NCBI GenBank assembly: GCA_946811695.1
Contig: OX328130.1
Location: forward strand, 68,680,745 to 68,744,744
Origin: Gonocerus acuteangulatus
Taxonomy: Eukaryota > Arthropoda > Insecta > Hemiptera > Coreidae
DNA: 64,000 nt
Reading direction: 5' to 3'
The position numbers and the translations under genes are program-made. The notes under the pieces are model-generated. The model was not told where the DNA came from and did no database searches. It worked only from the letters and a program-made list of their open reading frames with translations. Shown piece by piece: positions 42,709 through 52,765 of this stretch (position 1 is the first letter of the stretch; every line of letters starts with the position of its first letter).

Positions 42709-43244
42709 CCTTTTCAATTACAATAAAAATGTAATTCATAATTCAAATTCCATTTGAATTAGAACGTAATTCAAATTTACGCAACACTTATTTCAAATAA
42801 CAATGTAATTCAAATACTTGACTTCTGTAATTGATATTTTCAGACTTTTCAATTACAATTAAAAAAATATAATTAATAATTCAATTATCATTTAAATTAT
42901 ATTTTAATTCAAATTTACGCAGCACTGACAAAATTCGATATTTCATAATCTGTCTGTCAAAACAAAATACTGGATTTTCAAATTAATAAATAATATAACG
43001 TGATAAGAACGCCTTAAAAAAAATAATAATGTATTTTTATTATAGAATAATATAATAATTATTTAAAATGACCCTCACGGGAAGAGGCAGAAAAATTTAA
43101 ATTAAAAAAAATAAATAAAATTATTTCTGCTATTTACTTTCTTATTCTTCATAAAGACCGTATAAGTCAAATATTTTGAAAACTCTTTCTAATAAACATT
43201 GCATTTATTTCTCTGGCAGGCTCTCTCAAAGGGCTCATATCTGT
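42709..43244. other. No gene; AT-rich
   Basis: Continues the AATTACAAT-type low-complexity region to about 42910, then unassigned AT-rich DNA. Confidence 0.4.
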
Positions 43245-43315
<71 letters not shown>

Positions 43316-43560
43316 ATGTAACATGCTAAGTTAATTCTAATCTTGGTTTAGTAGTTGAAGCCTTGGATTCTCATGCGGAAAATGGGGGTTCGAGTCCCAC
43401 CTGTAGCAGGGTTTTTTTTTTCATTTGAAGGGCCGTGTCAACCCTTAAGGTCACTAACGCCATTCCTGTGAGTAGTAAAGTCATGAAAGGTCATGATTTA
43501 CAATCTTACCTGGAAGGGTCCGCTACACTAGAAACAGACCCGCTAGTGACAAGGTCTTGG
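43245..43560 (+). mobile_element. Poly-T run and a third tRNA-headed SINE
   Basis: Poly-T of about 60 at 43250-43310. At 43341-43412 a tRNA-like head reads GGTTTAGTAGTTGAAGCC (A-box-like) and GGGGGTTCGAGTCCCACC (B-box), with anticodon-loop-like text TTCTCAT. The body continues GGGCCGTGTCAACCCTTAAG and GGTCACTAACGCCATTCCTG. It differs from T1 and T2, and D-arm pairing is weak, so a working tRNA is unlikely. Confidence 0.55.
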
Positions 43561-43709
43561 AATCTTGGAAATCTATATTTCTAACAATAAATTGTTTTTG
43601 TTATTTTACTTAACCAGTTTTATTGTCAAATACATTATCCAACAATAAGCAATTAAAAAATAACAAGGAATAAAAAACAGACAAAAAGAACAGTTCGAAT
43701 AAGCGAAAT

Positions 43710-44322
43710 CAATTACTTTAAAGTTTTAAGCTCTTATTTCTCCGATTGACATCGCCTAATCAAAACTTTCATTAGAACCTTTTTTAGAGCATTTAATAAG
43801 CTTTCTAATGGTATTCTTTCGTTTACCAAGATTCTCAACCTTTTTCGAGATATTAAGGAAAGTAAACAAAGTTACTAAAACTTTTTATGTCTGTTAATAA
43901 AATATTTTATTCTATCCCTTCCTTAACTCCAAACGTAACCAAAATTTCAACATATTAGGTTTGATGAAAGTAGAACATGCAGAAAATGTTTCAACTGAAT
44001 CCCATGATTCTAAGTACCCAAACCAAAAACGGTATTCAAAAAATATTTTTCCAATTTTCTCGAAAACGGTTAAAGCTATCGCCTTGAAAATGGTTTCATT
44101 CGTTTTCCTAGCCCAGGAATCATATAAAACGAGTACTTAGAAGCTTATGAACTCAAAAACGTAAGCGTTACGATTTTTTTGCGCGAATTTCGCCCCAAAC
44201 GCCATCTTCCAGTAGGCGGATTTTGCTGGTTAACGAACTTGACCTTTCAAATTGGACGAAGGATTTTTGTACCAAATTTCATCAAAATCGGACCATTCGT
44301 CTTCTATCTAGAGAGCGAACAG

Positions 44323-44391
<69 letters not shown>

Positions 44392-44530
44392 CAAATTTGA
44401 ACCACCGTTATTTTCGGTCTCTAGGGGTTCTGAAACGCGAAATTTACTAGTCGGCACTTCCGGATTGTTTCATTGTATCAACCCTATAAGCGGGGTTCCT
44501 CCCTATGGGGGAGGGAGGAACCGCGCTAAA
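43710..44530 (-). mobile_element. Family A element, near full length
   Basis: Read on the minus strand from 44530: head TTTTAGCGCGGTTCCTCCCT with stem-loop, AAGTGCCGACTAGTAAATTT, a GAACCCCTAGAGACCG phrase, TTCAAATTTGTATATA, (TA)n at 44328-44390, then CTGTTCGCTCTCTAGATAGA, TGGTCCGATTTTGATGAAAT, CAAGTTCGTTAACCAGCAAA, GTAACGCTTACGTTTTTGAG and two versions of the AAAACGGTT and GAAAGCTTATTAAAT blocks, to CAATCGGAGAAATAAGAGC. Non-coding. This is the best reference copy of family A in the window. Confidence 0.8.
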
Positions 44531-45106
44531 ATGGACTATGGTTTCCTCTTATTTATACCTAAAAGTCTATGTATTGGAGTTGCTAAATTATCAATTTTAC
44601 AGCCTTACTCCGAATTTGTGCACGTCCTAATGGTATGAATGTGTCAATTAGCGATAAGATTATTTTACCAAAAATGACTTTAACGTTATTATTTTCTGCA
44701 GATTGTTGTCGAATATTTTGTGTTAGCTAGTAACTGAACATGTGAGACTGCTAAAATTCTTCGTTATAAATGAAAATTTTCATAATGTTCAATAGGTAGA
44801 TAACAGTTAACAGTATCTATCACATGCATGTTATTTTTATAAATTAAGATTAATTATTAGTTAAGTTATTGTATGTGTAAAAAAAAAATATGTTATTTAT
44901 TTCTTTAAGTGTATGTGTATGAATGTGCAAATGATATGTGAGCATATATACATATATAAATGAAAATAATGAAATAAAAAAAAAAACTTTAAATGTCGTA
45001 GCAAACAAAGGGCGTAAAAACTATATAAGTTAATCGCCCTGAATAAACTGTAACCTAACCTAACAGTATCACATTGGTTGTTCATTTATTCGACTCAGCC
45101 CTCAAA
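44531..45106. other. No recognisable feature
   Basis: AT-rich; a TAACCTAACCTAAC phrase at about 45052 is too short to be telomeric. No coding or RNA signal. Confidence 0.4.
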
Positions 45107-45133
45107 GAAACTCGGTCCATTATATACATATAT

Positions 45134-45182
<49 letters not shown>

Positions 45183-45193
45183 GGACCGAGTTT
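45107..45193. repeat. (TA)n between short inverted repeats
   Basis: ACTCGGTCCATTATA on the left of the TA run and TATAATGGACCGAGT on the right are exact reverse complements, so the whole segment can fold into one long hairpin with the TA tract in the stem. Confidence 0.85.
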
Positions 45194-45448
45194 GGCTCAG
45201 TGGTAGAGCAGTTTGTCAAATCCCGAGCAAGCACTAAAGATTTTTTTCTTCTAGTGTCTTCGTTCATGTGTTGGATTTTGCCTCCCTGACCGTCCCTAGG
45301 CCAACCTTTAATTATTTTATCAATAGGTACCTCCAAAGGGGAAAATCAAGCTGCCGGAGTATAGTACTGACGACAATATCTCCCTAGTGTGCCGTACGGT
45401 CAGGTATCAGATACCTCTATAGTATCTGCCTCTAAGGGCCCTCGAGGT
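45183..45448 (+). mobile_element. SINE T1 copy with an altered head
   Basis: The head GACCGAGTTTGGCTCAGTGG and TAGAGCAG is followed directly by TTTGTCAAATCCCGAGCAAG, a deletion across the anticodon arm. The body keeps CTTCTAGTGTCTTCGTTCAT, GTGTGCCGTACGGTC and CTCTAAGGGCCCTCGAGG. The 5' end overlaps the inverted repeat at 45107-45193. Confidence 0.8.
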
Positions 45449-46076
45449 GGGACTGATTTATATATATAGGTAATATTATGGCGACCAAATGATTATAATT
45501 TTATCATCAACCCTTTTCTTTTGTGTCATAATTGAATAAAACAAACGCCAAAAGATACTAAAAATAAAAGAATCTTTGTCTCAGCGAAGTCGGACTAAAC
45601 CTATCCATTTTAATGACTAAATGGAGATGTGATGTTGAGGCATTTCATGTTTCATTAAAAAGTTTTGTATTATGAATTGCATAAATTCATTTGCATATCA
45701 TAAAGTTTGTCACTTGCCGTAAACTTTATCACCTAATTGTCTCTTCAGGATTTTCTGCAGCCTTCACTCGTTGGAATTATGGAATTCATAATCAGGCTTA
45801 TTGTTAACACTTAAATGTTTTGTTTACTTAAATCTTAAAAACAAAAAGTGTAAAATTGATCAAATTATATGTAATTTACTGCCAATGACTGAAATGGTTG
45901 GAAAAAAAAAATGTTATTTGAAATAAAAATGACCGTCTCGCAGGAACTGCAGGAACTTGGGTATCGATTTATTTTAAGCTAATAAGTGGTCCGCAGTTCT
46001 GCCTAGAGAAGAATCGATCTCCAAGGGCCGATATTTTAAAATATTCGATATCCAAGGGCCGATCGCACCGACGAAG

Positions 46077-46080
<4 letters not shown>
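45449..46080. other. No gene; one family C opening
   Basis: At about 45930-45960, GACCGTCTCGCAGGAACTGC resembles the family C opening. The rest is unassigned. Confidence 0.4.
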
Positions 46081-46142
<62 letters not shown>

Positions 46143-46143
46143 A
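46081..46143. repeat. (GT)n followed by (GA)n
   Basis: A compound dinucleotide microsatellite of about 62 bp. Confidence 0.95.
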
Positions 46144-46436
46144 GGGGTGGGGAGCAAATGAGGGATATATTTAAATATACACGTATACATAAACAAGACG
46201 AAATATTCGTGCGATGTGTTTTTATTACTTGCGGAATAATATAACGCTTGGAATATTGGAATGTGGTTCCATAAAAACGATGAGAAAGTTCTATAAAAAC
46301 ACACAAATGAAAACCACATTGTCATAGAAGCAGCCACACAGCCACCGACAGATATGGGATAGTTTCATTTGGTATGGCTTCCATCTCATTCCAATCTCTC
46401 TCCCCCTCCCTCCCACCACTTTCTCTCTCTCTCTCT

Positions 46437-46486
<50 letters not shown>

Positions 46487-46543
46487 CAAATAGCTTTCAT
46501 AAAAAAAGTAACGCTAACATTTTTATATATACATAAACACACT

Positions 46544-46639
<96 letters not shown>

Positions 46640-46684
46640 AGGGGTCAATGAGGGATGGCAAGGCAAAAAATAAAAATCAATGAG
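46144..46684. repeat. Three (TA)n tracts in unassigned DNA
   Basis: (TC)n at about 46423-46438 then (TA)n at 46440-46484; two more TA runs separated by ACATATA at about 46549-46636. Confidence 0.85.
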
Positions 46685-46802
46685 AGCGGTTACTCCGAAA
46701 GAAAGTAGCTATTGAGGTTGGACTCATGACGGAATTTTTGAAAAATTTCTACAAATCTTTATCGATCCTACCTAGTAGACACCGAAAATGACCCCCGTTA
46801 AA

Positions 46803-46860
<58 letters not shown>

Positions 46861-47757
46861 CTGTTAACACGATAGCGGCCAGAGTTTTTGTTTTTTCGTC
46901 ACGAAACTTGGTATATAGCATTCAATTAGCAAACGATTGAACGAGTTCGTTAACCACCAAAGTCGGTCCACCGGAAGGGGGGGTTTACCCCGAACCCAAA
47001 ACACTAATTTGACTATGTCAGCCGTAATATTTGTTGTATTTCAATGAAACTTGGTATTCGTAGTGGTAATATAGAGAGAAAAGTGAGATATAAAAATGAA
47101 CTAAATCGGTTCATTAGAAGGGGGGGTTTACTCCGGACCCACAATACCAATTCGCCACTACCAACCGTGATTTTTGGTATATTTCGACGAAACTCGGTAT
47201 TCGTAGTGGTAATCTACAGGTAAATATGTGTTATAAAAACATATAAAATATGTGTTTACTCCGGACTCAAATTCCTTTTATACTCATACCGGTCGTAATT
47301 TCTGCTGTATTGTAACGAAACGCGGTATACGTCGTGGGTAACTCATGTGAAAGAAGTGTTGTAAAGATAAGCTGAATCGGTCAATCGGAAAGCGGGGGTT
47401 TAATTTGTAATATATTTCAATAGAAAAGCCCGCCAGACATAGGTTCACAAAGCCGCCGCAAGGAGCGGTATCTACCACTAGAGTGACTGTATCCTGTTCC
47501 TGCGTTAGATCAAAATACGATAATATGAGGTTTTTCGTATTTATTACGCAGTGTAGTAGGTACCATGTGTAAACATAACTCTGGAAGCAAATTAATAATT
47601 GATCAGTTACTCATTACAAATTTAAAAGAGAACTATTCATGCTTTTATTTTATTTATGTAGGATATTTTAAGCAAATTGTTCTGGAAAGCAGTCTACACT
47701 ACCCAAATTCTGAGGATAGTGCTTAGTTATGCAGTTCCTGCGTGACGGACTTTTTTA
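46685..47757 (+). mobile_element. Family B element with internal (TA)n
   Basis: Starts inside the stem-loop (CTCCGAAAGAAAGTAGC), then GACTCATGACGGAATTTTTG, CCCCGTTAAAATTTA, (TA)n at 46807-46852, GTTAACACGATAGCGGCC, internal repeats with G-runs, and ends TGCTTAGTTATGCAGTTCCT, GCGTGACGGACTTTTTT. It lacks one of the internal repeats of 35036-36228 and has a small deletion near 47240. Confidence 0.82.
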
Positions 47758-48079
47758 AAATATATATTTACTTGTGAGCATGCTTACTAAATGTAAATGA
47801 TTCCCTCTAAGTAGTGAATCTGTAGTCCATTATGGGGCTGAGGGAAAAATTTACGAGAAACCTCTGATTTGTCGAGAGAAAAAGAAGTGCGTTATTGGAC
47901 GTCCAGAAAATATCTTTTATCAATAGGTTTACTGAATTGAATTACTGTTTTCTTAAGGTACATTTTGTCTGTTTTATGATGGCATAAATAGAATTTAATT
48001 GTCATGAACAGTTTTTGAGCAATCATTTCTTATTCAATAAAAAATATGTTTACATTAAAAAACAGAAAATCAGACATAG

Positions 48080-48081
<2 letters not shown>
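47758..48081. other. No recognisable feature
   Basis: AT-rich, no coding or RNA signal. Confidence 0.4.

Positions 48082-48150
<69 letters not shown>
48082..48150. repeat. (CA)n followed by (TA)n
   Basis: About 31 bp of CA and 38 bp of TA. Confidence 0.93.
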
Positions 48151-48156
<6 letters not shown>

Positions 48157-48476
48157 TTCACTAAGAGAAAAGCTCTTACTTTTTGATTCGTATTTTTACC
48201 TAATCCTGCACGATTTACATATGTACATATCTCCATACATGTGATTATTACTGCTTTTCCTCCATAAAATTCTCTTCGCTCTGAGGGCTTTAAACACAAC
48301 AGAAAAGTGAAAATGGGCATGCAGGATTACCTTGAAACAAATTCTACAATTATGGAATGTAGACATACTGAGCCTAGCTGAAAATGGAAGAACGTAATAG
48401 AGCAAAATGTTTTTTTTTATAGTAAAATAAAAAAAATATTTTGAACAGTATATCTTGTGTATGTACTAAGCACATT

Positions 48477-49810
48477 TGAATGAATGAATGAATGAAAAAA
48501 AATACTTTATTCTGGGACTTCGTCCCATGAGAATACAAAAAAATACAAAATAAACAATAAACAAATTTAACCTAAAAATATGAATATAAATAAAGAAAAA
48601 AACAAAAGTATAAAAAAAAACTTATACAAATATTATAAGTGACGCCTTAAATAATAAAATGAAATATAAGTAAATATGTACATAAATTATAATTGGATTG
48701 GGGCAATGATGATACAATGTTCAGAGGGGGATGGGAATATAATTAAATAGTTTAAAATAAACAAATAAATATTAAAAAATTAAATAAATATTAAAGAAAT
48801 GGGTGCTATAAAAAGATATGAATAAGAATAAATACATAAACACGAGAAGAAAACAACAATATAATTTACAAAGGTAATCTGGTATTCCTGGTGGTCAAAT
48901 CGTAAGAAGCGTCTTCCTGGGAGGATAGGAGAAAAGCAAAGAGGCGGGATTTAAATACAGGTAAGGAAGGAGAGTGTCGAACGGAAAGAGGGGTAGAGTT
49001 CCAGAAGAAGGAGGCTCGGGAGATGAAGGAACGGTCGAAGAAGGCTGTTTTATTAGAGCGAGGATAGAGATCGGAGGGACGGGAGCGGGTACCACGGGAA
49101 TGGACAGAAGATTTAAACTGAAGGAGGTTGTAGATATAGGAAGGAGATTTGGAAGAAATGGTTTGGTAAAGGAAGGAACCTAGGAAGTATTGTCGTCGAA
49201 TTGATGGAATTAGCCACTTCAACTCGGAATGCCGGTGTGAAATATGGGCATCCCTGGGGGTATCGAGGATAAATCTGAGAAAACTGTTCATTAATCGCTT
49301 AAGACGATCCTCAAGCTCCCCAGTGAGCCCTCCATACATCAGGCAACCGTAGTCGAAGTGGGGGAACACAAGAGAAGATACAAGAAGCTGACGTGTAGGA
49401 GTAAGGAGGAGGTGACGGGAACGGTTAAATAGTTTAAGGGTGGCTATGGAGCGACGTGTGATTAGGGATAAGTGATTTTTCCAGGATAGGTTTTGGCCAA
49501 AAACAAGGTCCAGGTTCTTGGCAGAGGAGACATATTGAATAGGACTGGAGTGAATGGTGAAGGAAGGGAGGATAGGAGGGAGAGATTTCAAGAGGAGAGC
49601 TGAGCCTATCACTATCGCTTTGGACTTTTCAGCGTTCATCATTAATTTATTGGTCTTGGCCCAAGCTGTGATCCTGTCCAAGTCTTCCTGAATTATTCTT
49701 GCTGATTCAAATAGCTCAGAGGGAGGGAAGGAATGGTAGATTTGGGAATCATCGGCATACATGTCATTGAAAGGTAGTGGTGTACGCTCCATAGCTGAAT
49801 ATTTGGAAAA

Positions 49811-49811
<1 letters not shown>
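48477..49811 (-). mobile_element. Non-LTR retrotransposon, 5'-truncated
   Basis: On the minus strand, the 5' side is cut at the (TA)n at 49812. A reverse-transcriptase fragment (49792-48866) follows, then an A/T-rich 3' untranslated region with GGGACGAAGTCCCAGAATAA and a tail of (ATTC)-type repeats at 48477-48497. Short tandem tails are typical of CR1/L2/Daphne-group elements. Confidence 0.8.
48866..49792 (-). pseudogene. LINE reverse transcriptase, C-terminal half
   Basis: An uninterrupted frame of 308 codons that begins inside the reverse-transcriptase palm: the catalytic motif is YADD in MYADDSQIYHSF at about residues 11-22. It then shows the thumb-like segment with WAKTNKLMMNAEKSKAIVIG (residues 44-63), LGxxFGxxLSW-like text (DLVFGQNLSWKNHL) and a C-terminus with FDYGCLMYGG and RASFFWNSTPLSVR, typical of CR1/L2/Daphne-like elements. 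The fingers, the endonuclease and any ORF1 are lost by 5' truncation. The Met that opens the frame is internal and not a real start. The absence of stops suggests a fairly young insertion. The clade is inference. Confidence 0.85.

Positions 49812-49866
<55 letters not shown>
49812..49866. repeat. (TA)n at the left of the 49868 element
   Basis: TA run; another sits at the right end (51557-51600), so the element probably inserted into one (TA)n tract. Confidence 0.9.
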
Positions 49867-49870
<4 letters not shown>

Positions 49871-50344
49871 GAAGGTGTTGTACCTCTGATCTTATTGTAC
49901 CTTTGAACACCGAGGCTGTGGCGGCATGTAGCAACATTTTATAAATTTTGGTGTAATTAGTGTTTAGCTCCTTCCCTAGAGGGCTTGTGTAACCTACTTT
50001 GGATTATTCCAGTCAAAGAGGATTATTGCAAAAAATACTTATCAATTTCTATAATATAAATGTAAGTTATTTATTGATGACGTTTTGCCTCATCATACTT
50101 TTTTTATTATGTCTTTTTAGATAGAAATCATTTGACAAAGTAGCTATTACAATAAGAAATATGGTGTAGCTTCTGAAAATGATTTATCTTAACCCTAAAA
50201 TTTTAGCATGCTTTTTAATTTTCACTACCAGGGTGTTGTACCCTCTGACCGCGACTAGGTGTTGTTCCTTTGACCAGGTCAAAGGTACAACACACCTGAG
50301 TAATTTTTTTATAATTAAACTTTTATGTTCTTCTGCTACATATT

Positions 50345-50830
50345 TTTAAAAAGTCCGTCACGCAGGAGCTGCATAACTAAACACACTCCGCAGAATTTGG
50401 TAGGGTTGAGTGCATTCCTGAATAATTTGCTTAAAATAACCTATATAGATACATAAAATAAAAACAGAAATTATTTTGCTCTTTTGCTGTTATGAGCAGC
50501 TTTTTCAATTATTAATTTTGTAATTAATGGCCTTCCAGAGTTTTGTGTATTCGTGGTACTACACTACGTAATAAATACACAAAGCTTCACATTTTGACCT
50601 ATTAATTTTGATGAGTTTCGCGAACATACGTTTGGCGGAAGAATTCAATTCAAACATAGTACAAAGTAACACCCCTCCCCCCTTCCAATAGACCGATTTA
50701 GTTCATTTTCACAATACTTCTTTCTTATTAGATAGCTAGGACGTATAAAGAGTTTCGTAACAATGCAACAGAAATTACGACCGGTATAAGGAAATTAGTA
50801 ATTTCTGTCTGTATGATATTGATGTTGAAG
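50345..50830 (-). mobile_element. Family B fragment, 3' part, inverted and shuffled
   Basis: On the plus strand it opens AAAAAGTCCGTCACGCAGGA and GCTGCATAACTAAACAC, the reverse of the family B end, continues AATAATTTGCTTAAAATA, and includes CCCTTCCAATAGACCGATTT and AACAGAAATTACGACCGGTA. It lacks the middle repeats. Confidence 0.72.
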
Positions 50831-50880
50831 ACATTGTGGCTAAACTTCCATACCCTACTGTTGCTAGTGGATCTGCTTGA

Positions 50881-50883
<3 letters not shown>

Positions 50884-50952
<69 letters not shown>

Positions 50953-51125
50953 GGCGCATCTACATCTAGGTCATTAGCGCCGACATCCAGGGTGTAGCGA
51001 GGAATTTTACCAGCGAGCCGTGGGATGATAAAATTCCTGCCGGAGGTTGGGAATCGAACCCGACATCTCCCGCTTATGAATCCAAGGCGCTAGCCATTAG
51101 ACCACGGGAGACCCCACACGGGAGA
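50884..51125 (-). mobile_element. SINE T2, complete, with target duplication
   Basis: On the minus strand: head GGTCTCCCGTGGTCTAATGG, TTGGATTCATAAGCGGGAGA, B-box GGGTTCGATTCCCAACC, then AGGAATTTTATCATCCCACG, a CGCTACACCCTGG step and the tail GGCGCTAATGACCTAGATGT plus about 65 A. An 11-bp duplication CTGCTTGACAG lies at 50873-50883 and 51126-51136. It is the reference copy of T2. Confidence 0.92.
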
Positions 51126-51552
51126 CTGCTTGACAGTTAAAACGTTTATCGATTCGACTGGATTTCTCAGCATATTAAGCAAAACATAATATCAATAATA
51201 CCTTTTTTGTTATGCTTACATCCTTGTACTGTATTTATTAAACTTACAATTAATTGCAATATGACTAAATACAATTTTTTTTCTGGACTGCTGTGTTGTT
51301 TTTAGGTGGTCAGAAGTACAACACCCTATGGTCAAAGGTACAACTACATGTTGTACCTTTGACCACTGTAAGATTATTTTTTAAAAAATTAATAAAAAAA
51401 TATTAAATGTAAAGCTAGAACCTTGGAAAAATTAAATATGATAAGCAATAGAATAGTAATTACAATGAAATAAGAAAAATGAATTTAGCTTTAATATTCA
51501 AGCCAAAAAAAATTCAATTGAGCAAAGTGGCCAAAGGTACAACACCTTCCCC

Positions 51553-51556
<4 letters not shown>

Positions 51557-51600
<44 letters not shown>
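51557..51600. repeat. (TA)n at the right of the 49868 element
   Basis: Right-hand partner of the TA run at 49812. Confidence 0.9.
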
Positions 51601-51602
<2 letters not shown>

Positions 51603-51659
51603 CATGTGTGTGTTTACATTTAAACGGAGATCACTTTTGATATCTAGTAGATTTGCTGG

Positions 51660-51703
51660 TCACCTTGCTGTTGCGGAGCTCCATAAATAAATAAATAAAT
51701 AAA
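51660..51703 (+). mobile_element. 44-bp LINE tail insertion with 12-bp target duplication
   Basis: TAGATTTGCTGG occurs at 51648-51659 and 51704-51715. Between them are 44 bases: GTTGCGGAGCTCCATAAATA with a (TAAA)n tail. This is an extremely 5'-truncated retrotransposition, only a tail and about 25 bp of 3' end. Confidence 0.8.
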
Positions 51704-51715
51704 TAGATTTGCTGG

Positions 51716-52562
51716 AGTCAGAGAACGGAATCTTACATTTTATAATAGGTTCCCAAATGGAGTTGAAAACGGAGTATTGGGAAATCGAACATTGATGAAT
51801 AAGAACACCCCAGGTTTGAGTGTGTTCAGCCCTAGGGGATGGAGTGAGTGAACAGTACCACCTGGTCCATAGTGTCTCCACTATTATCTGAACACTTTGC
51901 CAGCTATACTTATAGAGTAGTTACACTTATAGAGTAACTCTGGGGGAATATTGCCTATCGTTATAACAAGGGAACGGACGTATATATTGAACTATTTACA
52001 ATGAAATATGCAATAAAAAATTGAAAATATATAGTAAAGAAATATGTAAAACACTATAAAATATTGGAAAGAAAAGTATAAATTATTAGTACGAACTTTA
52101 TTATAAACGGTTATTATAATCGGACCGACAAAAATGACTAAAACTCTATAACATATTGAAAAAAAAAAAAAAAAAAAACATAAATAAAAATTAGGAACTC
52201 ATTTTAAAAGGAAAAAAAGAAGTTGAAAATTTCTACTGATGCACATTATTTTGGAAAATTGTTAGCAACAACATGCATTTCAAATGTGCAGTGTCACCGG
52301 TCTGATCTCATAAGGGGAGTATACAGTGGTGGGGTCACAGATCAAGCCCATTCTTTTCTGGTGATTTTGCATAAAACAATTGTCGACATGTGTCCGAGCT
52401 TTCCGTCCAATGCGCTTTAGAAGCTAAGACATAAAATAAAATATTTTGAAAATATATTATTTTATGTATCGAGTTTGGAAAAAAAAATCGACATGAATCT
52501 TTCGATAGTTCATTTGTTTTAGGAATAATACAATTGTTTAACAATAATTTGTTACATATTTT
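51716..52562. other. No gene recognised
   Basis: AT-rich with a poly-A stretch near 52160. Short frames have no motif. Confidence 0.4.
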
Positions 52563-52625
52563 TTTAAAACGCATCTGCTCCTAGACCATTAGCGCCGGGG
52601 AAGCATGGCTGCCAGCCATCTTTGG
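52563..52625 (-). mobile_element. Shared SINE tail fragment
   Basis: On the plus strand AAAACGCATCTGCTCCTAGA and CCATTAGCGCCGGGG; reversed this is CGGCGCTAATGG ... GCG, the tail shared by T2 and the 5S SINEs. Confidence 0.6.
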
Positions 52626-52765
52626 CACCTTTGCTTCTTGCAATTAAAAAAGATACAGTAATCTAGAATCAATGGGTATAGCATTATTTTCTTTCTTAGT
52701 TTCCTCTTTATTTTTTTCCATTAAAAAATAAAATGAATATCAAAATATGTATTTATGGCAGACTA

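Larger units (their letters stand above)
49868..51552. mobile_element. Non-autonomous TA-target transposon with nested insertions
   Basis: The ends are GGGGAAGGTGTTGTACCT on the left and its reverse complement on the right, each bordered by TA. The motif GTTGTACC with a neighbouring CTTTGACC recurs in subterminal positions (about 50230, 50275, 51310, 51330, 51350) in both orientations, as transposase-binding sites often do. No transposase is present. An inverted family B fragment (50345-50830) and a T2 SINE (50884-51125) sit inside. The architecture is close to the pogo element at 52766-54816, though the sequences differ. Confidence 0.78.

Noticed and set aside
45050..45066. Telomeric repeat of the TTAGG type
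   Set aside because: Only about two copies of CCTAA are present, in unique sequence.
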